Assembly: GCA_015232405.1 (NCBI GenBank)
Contig: JADFZS010000006.1
Location: 1-64,000 of the forward strand
Direction of reading: 5' to 3'
Source of the DNA: Magnetococcales bacterium
GTDB lineage: Bacteria; Pseudomonadota; Magnetococcia; Magnetococcales; JADFYX01
Length of the DNA stretch: 64,000 nucleotides
Shown here: in pieces, positions 57,617 through 64,000 of the stretch
Layout of the letters: each line of letters starts with the position of its first letter
Numbering within the stretch: the first letter of the stretch is position 1
Program-made: the position numbers and the translations under genes
Notes under the pieces: generated by a model
What the model saw: the letters and a program-made list of their open reading frames with translations, nothing else
Databases searched by the model: none
Told to the model about the DNA's origin: nothing

Positions 57617-58456
57617 ATGCCACAGTTCAAAAAAGTTTTTGGACCGTTGGTTTTTGTTTTGACCTTTTCAATTGCTAATGGTTGGGGTTCTGATTTAAAA
57701 AAAGATAGTGGGGCTTATGCAAGCCCCGGTCTATCTGGAGAATCGGTATTTATACCTCTTTCCAACCGCAACCCAACGGTTCTGCAACCCGGATCGAGCT
57801 ATGGTGCTCTCGATAGCCCCTCTATTCCATCATCTATACAAGGTGGTAATCCTCCTGCTGCATCCGGTTTATATCAGAAAAATCCTCCTTCAGCTTCCAG
57901 TTTCTATCCAAAAACAGAAGGGAGCAAAACTCCAGTAACAAACAACCGTTTTTGGGATCCGCCCCCTGAGTTTCGTAATGAAGGTGGTACAACAATCACC
58001 AATGACCCTGAGTTTAGCTATGAGGGTGGTACAACCACTGGTGGCGGTGAGTGGAGTTCCACACCACCACCCAGCATTGAATGGGGTGATGTGGGTATAA
58101 CTAAACCTCGTATGGCAAAAGAAAATGACCCTCGTTTTGATTATTCGGAACCTGAAGATAGTCGCAACGGTCTGAGTATTTACGAAGATCCACAAGGGTA
58201 TAAAAAACAGTTTTCAGAGGGTTCCCGTGGTTATGAAATAAACCGTTGGCAGGATGGCGGCTATGACAGGCCAAAAGCTGGCAGCTCGGTGTGGGGTGGG
58301 GAGCCTATGGCAAACCCCAACGCAAAAATTGATGATCAGTTTGATTATAGTGATGTTGACGATTATGAACCGCCGCAAAAAAAGCGTTCTTATAAAAACT
58401 TCTACAATACTCTTGAGCCTCCACCACAAGGAACATATGGTAATCAATGGCGGTAG
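57617..58456 (+). CDS. Exported Pro/Ser/Gly/Tyr-rich disordered protein
   Basis: 279 residues. A signal peptide covers about 1-24. The rest is disordered, with repeated short units such as GGTTITNDPEFSYEGGTTT, DPRFDYSE and DQFDYSDVDDYEPP. No known domain. AAGGAT precedes the ATG, 7 bases after the RND stop, so it is probably co-transcribed with the pump. It shares style with the 58716 and 46494 products. The role is unknown, probably envelope-associated. Confidence 0.68.
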   Translation: MPQFKKVFGPLVFVLTFSIANGWGSDLKKDSGAYASPGLSGESVFIPLSNRNPTVLQPGSSYGALDSPSIPSSIQGGNPPAASGLYQKNPPSASSFYPKTEGSKTPVTNNRFWDPPPEFRNEGGTTITNDPEFSYEGGTTTGGGEWSSTPPPSIEWGDVGITKPRMAKENDPRFDYSEPEDSRNGLSIYEDPQGYKKQFSEGSRGYEINRWQDGGYDRPKAGSSVWGGEPMANPNAKIDDQFDYSDVDDYEPPQKKRSYKNFYNTLEPPPQGTYGNQWR

Positions 58457-58487
58457 GGGCTGTTAATAGATAAACCTTACTCTGGTA

Positions 58488-58699
58488 TACAGTTATTTCA
58501 AACCAAAATTGCACATATAGGAATAAAATAAACTATTATGGGTGCAGGGAAGTTACTTCCCTGCTGGGTTTGGGCAAAGCCCAAGGTTTTGTCTTTGTTT
58601 TTTAAGCTTTTACATTTAAAAAGCGTGGGGGTTTGGGGGCCTGCAAGGCCACCCAAGGTTTTGCTTTTGACTGTATATTTTTATTTGAATTCAATATAT
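58488..58699 (+). repeat. MITE-like structured repeat, copy D
   Basis: Fourth full copy. Stem I is GCAGGGAAG, loop TTA, CTTCCCTGC (58545-58565), fully paired with two G-C/C-G changes relative to copy A. Stems II and III are conserved. Outer ends are recognisable (TTATTTCAAACC left; complement of the right end TATTGAATTCAAAT). Fills most of the gap between the two exported-protein genes. Confidence 0.84.
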
Positions 58700-58715
58700 A
58701 TGTCTCCTTAGGTAA

Positions 58716-59402
58716 ATGGATATGATTAAAATATATAAAATACATGGGATTTTTCTCAGTTTTTTGCTCTCATTTTTGCTTTTGTCAACTGCTGGAGCAG
58801 GTGATGGTTCTAAATGGTCTTATGATGACAATGGACAGGACGGTTATGTCGGTGAGAAGAGAAATAGAAACCCATGGACTGGGGAGCGTAGTGGACCCCT
58901 AGCAACAAATAAAGCAGAGCAGTTTAATTATGGTGATGAGAGAAGAGTAGAACCTCCACCATCGTTAGAAGATCTCTATCCAAAGCAGGGTGGAGCAAAT
59001 AGTGGAAAACGACCATGGGGAGATGTTCCCAAGGAGTTTCAGGATAGCCAAAGCAACACCTACTATGATGAGCCAGCTAGCGAGAGAAAGTATGGCAGTG
59101 GTGGATATTCCCAAGATGGTTATCAATGGCCCGAAAGAGAAACCAGCAGGGGTGGTTATGACTCTTTGCGAGGGGAGGCTCTTGAGCGACCCAACATGGG
59201 TTATTTATATCCTGAATATGGACGACCCAGGGCCAGACCATACTTGGACCCATCACCTGGCTATGGTGACTATTATAGGCGACCCCATTATCGACCACTA
59301 TATAATGATTCTGATATTGGTTATGGTAGTTGGCAGGGGTCAGACTACTTGGGCAGGGGTCGTGGTCTTTATAGAAATTATAATTTAATACCCAGATATT
59401 AG
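58716..59402 (+). CDS. Exported Tyr/Arg/Gly/Pro-rich disordered protein
   Basis: 228 residues. Signal peptide about 1-29 (ends STAGA). The mature protein is disordered, with RNPWTGERSG, GKRPWGDVPKEFQD and a Tyr/Arg/Pro-rich C-terminal half (PRARPYLDPSPGYGDYYRR). The style and the NPWG/DPWG motif resemble the 46494 product, and FNYGDE resembles FDYSDV in the 57617 product. Starts ATG at 58716; ATG at 58722 also fits. Flanked on both sides by copies of the structured repeat. Confidence 0.67.
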   Translation: MDMIKIYKIHGIFLSFLLSFLLLSTAGAGDGSKWSYDDNGQDGYVGEKRNRNPWTGERSGPLATNKAEQFNYGDERRVEPPPSLEDLYPKQGGANSGKRPWGDVPKEFQDSQSNTYYDEPASERKYGSGGYSQDGYQWPERETSRGGYDSLRGEALERPNMGYLYPEYGRPRARPYLDPSPGYGDYYRRPHYRPLYNDSDIGYGSWQGSDYLGRGRGLYRNYNLIPRY

Positions 59403-59724
59403 ATCAAAATTACCTTTGCATAGCATTTTTTTATCTTCTTTTGTTGCTAGCCTTCACTGTTGAGTGATGGCATAAGATACTTGTGCTGATCTTAAAAAAT
59501 ATTGTTAATGCAAGCCAAAGTTGGACATAAAACGCTTTTATTATTATGGGTCCAGGGAAATTATTTCCCTGGTGGGTTTGGGCGAAGTCCAAGGTTTTGT
59601 TTTTTTTTAAGCCTTTACATTTAAAAGCGTGGGGGTTTGGGGGCCTGCAAGGCCTCCCAAGGTTTGCTTTTGAATTTATGTTTTTGATTTGAAATCACAA
59701 TAGTTTTGGAGTCTCAATAGTTCC
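59403..59724. other. Intergenic region between two exported-protein genes
   Basis: 322 bases, of which about 205 are copy E of the structured repeat (59499-59703). The first 95 bases are AT-rich, with no clear terminator. Nothing else seen. Confidence 0.65.
59499..59703 (+). repeat. MITE-like structured repeat, copy E
   Basis: Fifth full copy. Stem I is identical to that of copy A (59552-59572). Stem II has a G.T pair (TTGGGC with GTCCAA). Stem III is conserved, and the last AAGGTTTTGC has lost one T. Ends are recognisable but decayed (ATTGTTAATGCAAGCC left; complement of the right end CTATTGTGATTTCAAATC). Confidence 0.84.
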
Positions 59725-60345
59725 ATGGGACAATTTCTGACTTTATTATTCATATTTATCATCTCTTTTCCTGGCGAAATTATTGCTGCGGAGCGTAAGG
59801 CGGTTGTTGAATTTTCTGCGGATGTTGTAAGGACCATTCCTGGTAAAAAAGATAAAGTTTCTCGTGGGCGGATGTTTGTCAGCCGTTATGGGATCAGAAC
59901 CGAGGGCAAGAAAAACTCCAAGCCAGTTGTTTTTATATTTCGTCCCAAAAAAAAGATCGTCTGGACGCTATTTCCAGAGGAAAAGTTATATGAAGAGCGT
60001 TTGGATTTTGTAGTAAAAAGACCACCATTACCTATGGACCATGATAGTCCTTGTAAAACAGACAAGGGTGTTGTTTGTCAGTTATTGGGCAGTATTGTGT
60101 TAAACGAGCGTAATGTTGAGCATTGGCTTATATCACGTCGGGGTCCACAAAAGTTTACTCCTATTGTTCAGCTTTGGATTGATAGAAAGTTGAATGTGGC
60201 GTTACGGGAGACTTTTTTGGATGGTATGACCATAGAGTTGCAAAATTTGCAGGAAAAGGCGCAGAATATAAAGCTATTTGTGGTTCCGGGAGAATATAAG
60301 AAAAAGCCGCTGGTAAAAAAAGCAGCAAAAGCAATAAAAAAATAA
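59725..60345 (+). CDS. Exported protein, possibly LolA-like fold
   Basis: 206 residues with a signal peptide (about 1-21, ending IIA). The mature part alternates strands and resembles small periplasmic LolA/LppX-like lipid-handling domains (VEFSADVVRTIPGKKDKVSRGRM-type start, VFIFRPKKKIVWTLFPEEKLY). That is a fold guess, not an identification. The C-terminus is very Lys-rich (KKPLVKKAAKAIKK). Two Cys in SPCKTDKGVVCQLLG could form a disulfide. GGAG lies upstream of the ATG. Confidence 0.62.
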   Translation: MGQFLTLLFIFIISFPGEIIAAERKAVVEFSADVVRTIPGKKDKVSRGRMFVSRYGIRTEGKKNSKPVVFIFRPKKKIVWTLFPEEKLYEERLDFVVKRPPLPMDHDSPCKTDKGVVCQLLGSIVLNERNVEHWLISRRGPQKFTPIVQLWIDRKLNVALRETFLDGMTIELQNLQEKAQNIKLFVVPGEYKKKPLVKKAAKAIKK

Positions 60346-60349
60346 AAAA

Positions 60350-60585
60350 AACTATTATTGGGGTCTGGGGACAATTATTGTCCCCAGCGGAGGTTTGGAG
60401 GCAGAGCCTCCAAGGTTTTAAGTTGTAAATTATGTAGTCATTTATAATTAAAACAACAATAAAAACAAAACCTTGGGCGGCCTTGCAGGCCCCCAAACCC
60501 CCACGCTTTTTAAATTTAAAAGCAAAACCTTGGGCTTCGCCCAAACCCACCAGGGAGATAATCCCCCTGGACCCCTATTAGTACA
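60350..60585. repeat. Rearranged repeat locus F: two head-to-head modules
   Basis: Left half (plus strand): stem I-like CTGGGGACAA, loop TTA, TTGTCCCCAG (60365-60387) and stem II-like TTGGAGGC, loop AGA, GCCTCCAA (60395-60413), then AAGGTTTTA. Right half (minus strand): stem III, then stem II (loop GAA), then stem I (60550-60570), a standard copy without its outer ends. The left stems keep the architecture with almost wholly different sequence. Confidence 0.75.
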
Positions 60586-60642
60586 AACTTTTCAAAGAGA
60601 TAAACAGTATCAGATAACCCCACCTAACTGCGGAGATATCAT

Positions 60643-61347
60643 TTGCCCATCACCCTAACTCCAGAAGAACGGCGACGTTTTAAAACCCACGGTAGAAAAA
60701 AAGGTTTTTTAAAAGCCAAAGATGCCGAGCATCTATCAGAAAACCTACCTGGATTAACCGTTAAACAGAGTGCTAATCGTATTGAGTTGTTAAAACAGTT
60801 TGAGAAGGTTTCTACAACAACAAAGTTATGGCTAGAGATAGGTTTTGGCAATGGTGAGTATCTCGCCCATTTGGCAGCCTTAAACCCTGATGACTGCTTT
60901 ATCGGTGTAGATGTATTTCAAGAAGGTGTTTCTGCCCTTTTACGTAGATTAGAACGGCAGAATAGCAGTAATGTACGGGTAGGGGTGGACAATGCAAATA
61001 TAGTGTTGCTGGAGAAAATACCGTTTAACTCGTTAGACCGAGTGGTGATAAATTTTCCCGATCCCTGGCCCAAAAAAAGGCATCATAAAAGACGGTTGAT
61101 ACAAAGCGAATTTCTAGATCTATTAGCCCAACGTATGATAAGTGGCGGAAAGATATCACTAGCAACCGATTGGGCCGAATATTCCGAATGGATGCTGGAG
61201 CATCTTGAGGTCCATAAAGAGTTTAAAAACACCATCGCAAATGGTGGCTTTGCCCCACAACCAGACAACTGGCTGATAACCAGCTTTCAAAAAAAAGGCC
61301 AAAAAGCAGGCCGCCCCGCCCGTCATCTACTGTTTGATAGGAGGTAA
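60643..61347 (+). CDS. trmB: tRNA (guanine-N7-)-methyltransferase
   Basis: Methylates G46 of tRNA variable loops using S-adenosylmethionine. The SAM-binding motif LEIGFGNGEYL is at residues 64-74, and the family motif FPDPWPKKRHHKRR near 138. The 234-residue length is typical. The start is TTG at 60643, preceded by GCGGAG at good distance; no ATG precedes the conserved region. The N-terminus is basic, as usual. Confidence 0.95.
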   Translation: MPITLTPEERRRFKTHGRKKGFLKAKDAEHLSENLPGLTVKQSANRIELLKQFEKVSTTTKLWLEIGFGNGEYLAHLAALNPDDCFIGVDVFQEGVSALLRRLERQNSSNVRVGVDNANIVLLEKIPFNSLDRVVINFPDPWPKKRHHKRRLIQSEFLDLLAQRMISGGKISLATDWAEYSEWMLEHLEVHKEFKNTIANGGFAPQPDNWLITSFQKKGQKAGRPARHLLFDRR

Positions 61348-61547
61348 TATCTCAGTGATGTTCAATCAAATTTTACATTGAAAAATTGATATAAGATTAT
61401 GTCAGTTCTGTAGCTTGTCAGTAAATCAAGATATTAACCTGAGATGAGAAATGAAGGAGAGTTCCATATATTAAAGAAATTATTTTTAAATTCTGATAGT
61501 ATGTAAGCAGGTAGACTAGTTTTCACAGTTATTTTGAGATTGTGGTT

Positions 61548-62282
61548 ATGGACGGTATAAACAAGTTTTTGTTTCGTATGGATCAGTTTTCTAAAGAAAC
61601 TATCCCAATGTCTCGCCTATCTGAGTATATGGCGCAGTTGTCCAAGTTGCTAGGATCACAAGAAAAAGTACATTTTGGCGGACTTTTAAAGGGAAGTACT
61701 ATACTTAGAGTCTGTGTAGAGGATGAAGTAGAAAAATGTGTTGTTAAACGTCTTCAAGCTGCAAACAGTCCCGGTGATGATAGTGATGCTCGTAAACATT
61801 ATATAACTCTGAATGGTATGCTTCAGTTTGATAAAGCTGTTGGTACTATTCGTCGTGAAAAAGGCGAATCTTTGTTGATTTTTCCTGGTCGCAAGACAGT
61901 AGACTTGCAACCTATTGGCCCTATTAAGCAACCAAGTGCCGTTGAGGGAGTTTTGATTCGTATCGGGGGAAAAGATAGCACTATACCTGCTTATATTGAG
62001 AGTATTGATGGAATTAGTTACATTTTAGAGTTGAGAAGCCGAGAACTTGCTAAAAAGATGAGTAAGCATCTTTTTGAGAATATTCGGGTTTCTGGAGAGG
62101 GGCAGTGGGAGAGAAAAATTGAAACAGGATGGACTCTCAAAAAACTAGTTGTGCAGGATTTTGAGTTATTAGAAGAGGCTTCTCTTTTGGATTCAGTTGC
62201 AGCACTGCGGATGGCACCAAAAAGTGATTGGCAAAAATTAGACGATCCAATGTCTACTTGGAAAGACATGAGAGAGAGCTAA
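61548..62282 (+). CDS. Unknown protein upstream of a PIN-domain gene
   Basis: About 244 residues from ATG at 61548 (in-frame GTG at 61542). I do not recognise a domain. The middle region (AYIESIDGISYILELRSRELAKKMSKHLF) and two beta-rich halves suggest a compact cytosolic protein; it is larger than ordinary VapB-type antitoxins. It is followed after 6 bases by the PIN gene, so the two are surely co-transcribed. The surroundings look more AT-rich than the core genes, as often seen in acquired modules. An antitoxin-like or targeting role is inferred. Confidence 0.75.
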   Translation: MDGINKFLFRMDQFSKETIPMSRLSEYMAQLSKLLGSQEKVHFGGLLKGSTILRVCVEDEVEKCVVKRLQAANSPGDDSDARKHYITLNGMLQFDKAVGTIRREKGESLLIFPGRKTVDLQPIGPIKQPSAVEGVLIRIGGKDSTIPAYIESIDGISYILELRSRELAKKMSKHLFENIRVSGEGQWERKIETGWTLKKLVVQDFELLEEASLLDSVAALRMAPKSDWQKLDDPMSTWKDMRES

Positions 62283-62288
62283 TAAACA

Positions 62289-62807
62289 ATGGTCCTATTT
62301 GATACAAGTATTTTGATTTTTTTAACTCAGCCATACGCAAAAGTCCTTAATGATCCAGTTACAGGAGAACCAGTTTCAAACCCTGGTGAGCGAGTAGATT
62401 ATTTGATCAAGAGGCTTAATAAAAGTAAAGAGAGAATTATAATACCAACCCCTGCTCTTACAGAATATTTGGTCAAGGCTGGAGAAGCCATGCAAGAGCA
62501 GCTTAAAGTTTTTGAAAAACCACCATTTCAGATTGTTCCTTTTGATACTAGGGCAGCAATTGAGTGTGCTTTTGCTTTAAACCAGAACAAATTTAAAAAC
62601 AAAAAAGAAAAAGAAGAAGCTGTAAGTAGGGCTAAAATTAAGTTTGATTGGCAAATTGTTTCTATTGCCATAGTTGAAAAGGTTTCAGCGATATATTCTG
62701 ATGATCTGCAAATCAAGAGGTTTGCCGAGAAATACGATATATCTGTTATTTCAATTGCTTCGCTTGATTTAGATCCTGGAAAAGATCAGTTAGAGCTTGT
62801 TTTATAA
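62289..62807 (+). CDS. PIN-domain ribonuclease-like protein
   Basis: 172 residues with the PIN pattern: first acidic residue Asp5 in LFDTSILIF, Glu in PALTEYLVKAG (about residue 60), a conserved Asp in FDWQIVSIAI, and YSDD near the C-terminus. PIN domains are metal-dependent RNases, common as VapC toxins. It is longer than typical VapC (about 130), with a Lys-rich insert near 100-112 (NKFKNKKEKEEAVSR). Paired with the unknown gene 6 bases upstream. Confidence 0.85.
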   Translation: MVLFDTSILIFLTQPYAKVLNDPVTGEPVSNPGERVDYLIKRLNKSKERIIIPTPALTEYLVKAGEAMQEQLKVFEKPPFQIVPFDTRAAIECAFALNQNKFKNKKEKEEAVSRAKIKFDWQIVSIAIVEKVSAIYSDDLQIKRFAEKYDISVISIASLDLDPGKDQLELVL

Positions 62808-62959
62808 ATAATAAAGTTGTTTTAACCTAAATCAAAATCTATCATACTGAAAGAAGTCTTGCTAATAAGATGAGTTGCGTCAATAACAGGAGTTTCCTCA
62901 AGAATGGATGCCATCTCAAGAGATTAAACAAACCTTGAAAATGAAAAGAAATTGAGCCT

Positions 62960-64000
62960 CTATGGCTCTCTTAACAGACGCACTCCTAAATAGCCGTTGT
63001 TGAAGCCGGGGGTGTCTTTGTCTCTGTTGGCTGAACGAACACCTGATGGTTTTACTTTCCAGTCGCCACCACGAATTACCCGGTATTGGCTTAACGATGG
63101 TCCTAGAGGGTCGTTTCTTGGGCTATCTTCGTAGAAATTTTTACGGTATTTATCGTGGACCCACTCCCAGACGTTGCCCATCATATCGTGGAGGCCAAAC
63201 TGGTTGGGACGGAACGATCCCACCGGAGCGGTTACTTTGTAGTTATCGTTACAGGGGAAGGTAACAGGATCTGGGATAAAAAATGAGGATGATTTTTGTG
63301 GGTTGGAGACGTTGCCAAATCTACACGCCTCTTTTTCTCCATCACCCCAATATCGCTCTGAAGTTGTCCCTGCTCTAGCGGCATATTCCCACTCTGCCTC
63401 GGTTGGTAGCCTGAACTTGCCATTGCCATGGGATGAGAGCCACTGGGCAAATGATGTAGCCTTATTCCAACTAACCTGTACTGCTGGCAGATTGTCGCCA
63501 TTAAGGGAGGCCCCACCCAAAACCTTGCTATCATGGTCGGGTTTATACTTGCGGAACTGTTTATTGGTCACCTCATATTTACTCATCCAGAAACCTTTTG
63601 TAATGCAGACTTCATGGACGGGTCTTTCATCGCTATTACCGGTGTTGCTACCCATTTTAAAACAGCCATTGGGAACCCAGACAAAAAGCATTCCTGTGAC
63701 TGGCTCTTGCCAATCAAGCTTACCTCCCTCCGCCACACTTTTTACCTTAAAACTGTTCTGTTCGCTAAAAAGAAACAGACCGTGGAGAAGATTGGCGCTA
63801 TCCAACTTTGCATAGACTTTATGTCTTGTGCCTCTTTTAAATAACTTTCGAGCTTCATCTCTTGAAAGAACAAAATATGGTTTGTTGACCTCTTTTAGAA
63901 GATCAACAGCCCATGGCTTTGCATCCAATTTAATGGGGAACACACCTTTTTCCGGGTCGTACAGTCTGGAGTCTAAAACCACATCGGCAACTTCATAGCC
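62960..64000 (-). CDS. Formylglycine-generating-enzyme (SUMF1) domain protein, 5' end cut by the window edge
   Basis: 346 codons are visible, and the frame stays open to base 64000, so the start lies outside. An N-terminal region of about 90 residues is unrecognised. Then an FGE-sulfatase/SUMF1 domain: MGSNTGNSDERPVHEV, RLPTEAEWEYAARAGT, LHDMMGNVWEWV and YRVIRGGDWK. Such domains occur in true formylglycine enzymes and in many non-catalytic or ligand-binding proteins. No sulfatase gene is in the window, so the target is unknown. It converges on the PIN gene with a 152-base gap. Confidence 0.85.
   Translation of the reverse strand, partial: GYEVADVVLDSRLYDPEKGVFPIKLDAKPWAVDLLKEVNKPYFVLSRDEARKLFKRGTRHKVYAKLDSANLLHGLFLFSEQNSFKVKSVAEGGKLDWQEPVTGMLFVWVPNGCFKMGSNTGNSDERPVHEVCITKGFWMSKYEVTNKQFRKYKPDHDSKVLGGASLNGDNLPAVQVSWNKATSFAQWLSSHGNGKFRLPTEAEWEYAARAGTTSERYWGDGEKEACRFGNVSNPQKSSSFFIPDPVTFPCNDNYKVTAPVGSFRPNQFGLHDMMGNVWEWVHDKYRKNFYEDSPRNDPLGPSLSQYRVIRGGDWKVKPSGVRSANRDKDTPGFNNGYLGVRLLREP

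Noticed and set aside
56916-57623. Minus-strand Val/Ala-rich open frame of 235 codons
   Set aside because: It is the reverse reading of the RND pump's Lys/Ala repeat tail. The plus frame is continuous with the conserved pump.
60161-60550. Open frames running through the repeat locus after 60345
   Set aside because: They read hairpin repeats and the antisense of the 59725 gene. There is no ribosome site or conserved domain.
1-64000. CRISPR array, tRNA/rRNA genes, prophage or complete transposase
   Set aside because: No regularly spaced direct repeats, tRNA arm patterns, rRNA-like sequence, phage structural genes or transposase motifs were seen on either strand.
1-64000. Magnetosome genes, given the Magnetococcia-like impression
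   Set aside because: No mam or mms gene was recognised. The taxonomic impression rests only on general gene content and remains uncertain.

Overview
The window is about 64 kb of a Gram-negative proteobacterial chromosome with moderate, slightly AT-rich composition. The Gram-negative call rests on Kdo and LPS-transport genes (kdsD, kdsC, lptC, lptA, lptB), an RND efflux pair and several signal-peptide proteins. The order kdsD-kdsC-lptC-lptA-lptB-rpoN-ptsN-rapZ-HPr-EI, together with a large NAD-dependent glutamate dehydrogenase, ThyX, a SulP transporter, hemerythrin and Asn/Trp/Gly-rich exported proteins resembling sulfur-globule proteins, suggests a deep-branching, possibly sulfur-oxidising, microaerophilic proteobacterium (a Magnetococcia-like lineage is one possibility). 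I cannot fix the taxon from sequence alone. I see no rRNA, tRNA, CRISPR array, complete insertion sequence or prophage.

Layout. 0-5 kb: a partial unknown gene with an abrupt GC-rich end, a SulP anion transporter, a CoA-binding protein and a four-CBS protein. 5-14 kb: one long plus-strand cluster for Kdo synthesis, LPS transport, sigma-54 and a regulatory phosphotransferase chain (EI, HPr, EIIA) with rapZ. 14-17 kb: metK and ahcY (SAM cycle). 17-27 kb: membrane hemerythrin, a Cys-containing PstS-like periplasmic protein with its histidine kinase, and a convergent 1885-residue Ser/Thr kinase-ATPase-histidine kinase-receiver protein. 27-35 kb: small membrane proteins, cysC, the giant glutamate dehydrogenase, a YdcH-type protein and rnhA. 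35-42 kb: a nucleotide-sugar epimerase, a PAS kinase/NtrC-type regulator pair, a CheX-like protein and a TPR protein that seems to begin at a non-standard codon. 42-47 kb: an orphan ParA ATPase, a membrane coiled-coil protein and three exported low-complexity proteins. 47-58 kb: thyX, nnr, an ABC-2 exporter, an SCP2-like protein and an RND pump with a histone-H1-like tail. 58-64 kb: further exported disordered proteins separated by repeats, trmB, a PIN-domain pair, and a partial formylglycine-generating-enzyme-type protein.

The most interesting material is between genes. A roughly 210-bp repeat with imperfect terminal inverted repeats occurs at five loci, plus a rearranged sixth. Each copy carries hairpins whose stems change by compensatory substitutions around an invariant TTA loop. 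Separately, bases 26552-26718 form one 81-bp-arm palindrome in which all 11 arm transitions leave G.U pairs only in a minus-strand transcript, the direction in which both flanking genes are read. A decayed relative lies near 50.1-50.27 kb. Both look like mobile or cis-acting structured-RNA elements.

Other points for a second look are a PIN-nuclease gene pair, the ParA/membrane coiled-coil pair next to the Asn-rich exported proteins, the PstS-like protein with four Cys in its core, a GAFSGA variant in a sigma-54 activator, and a terminator-like hairpin in the leader of the LPS-transport cluster.
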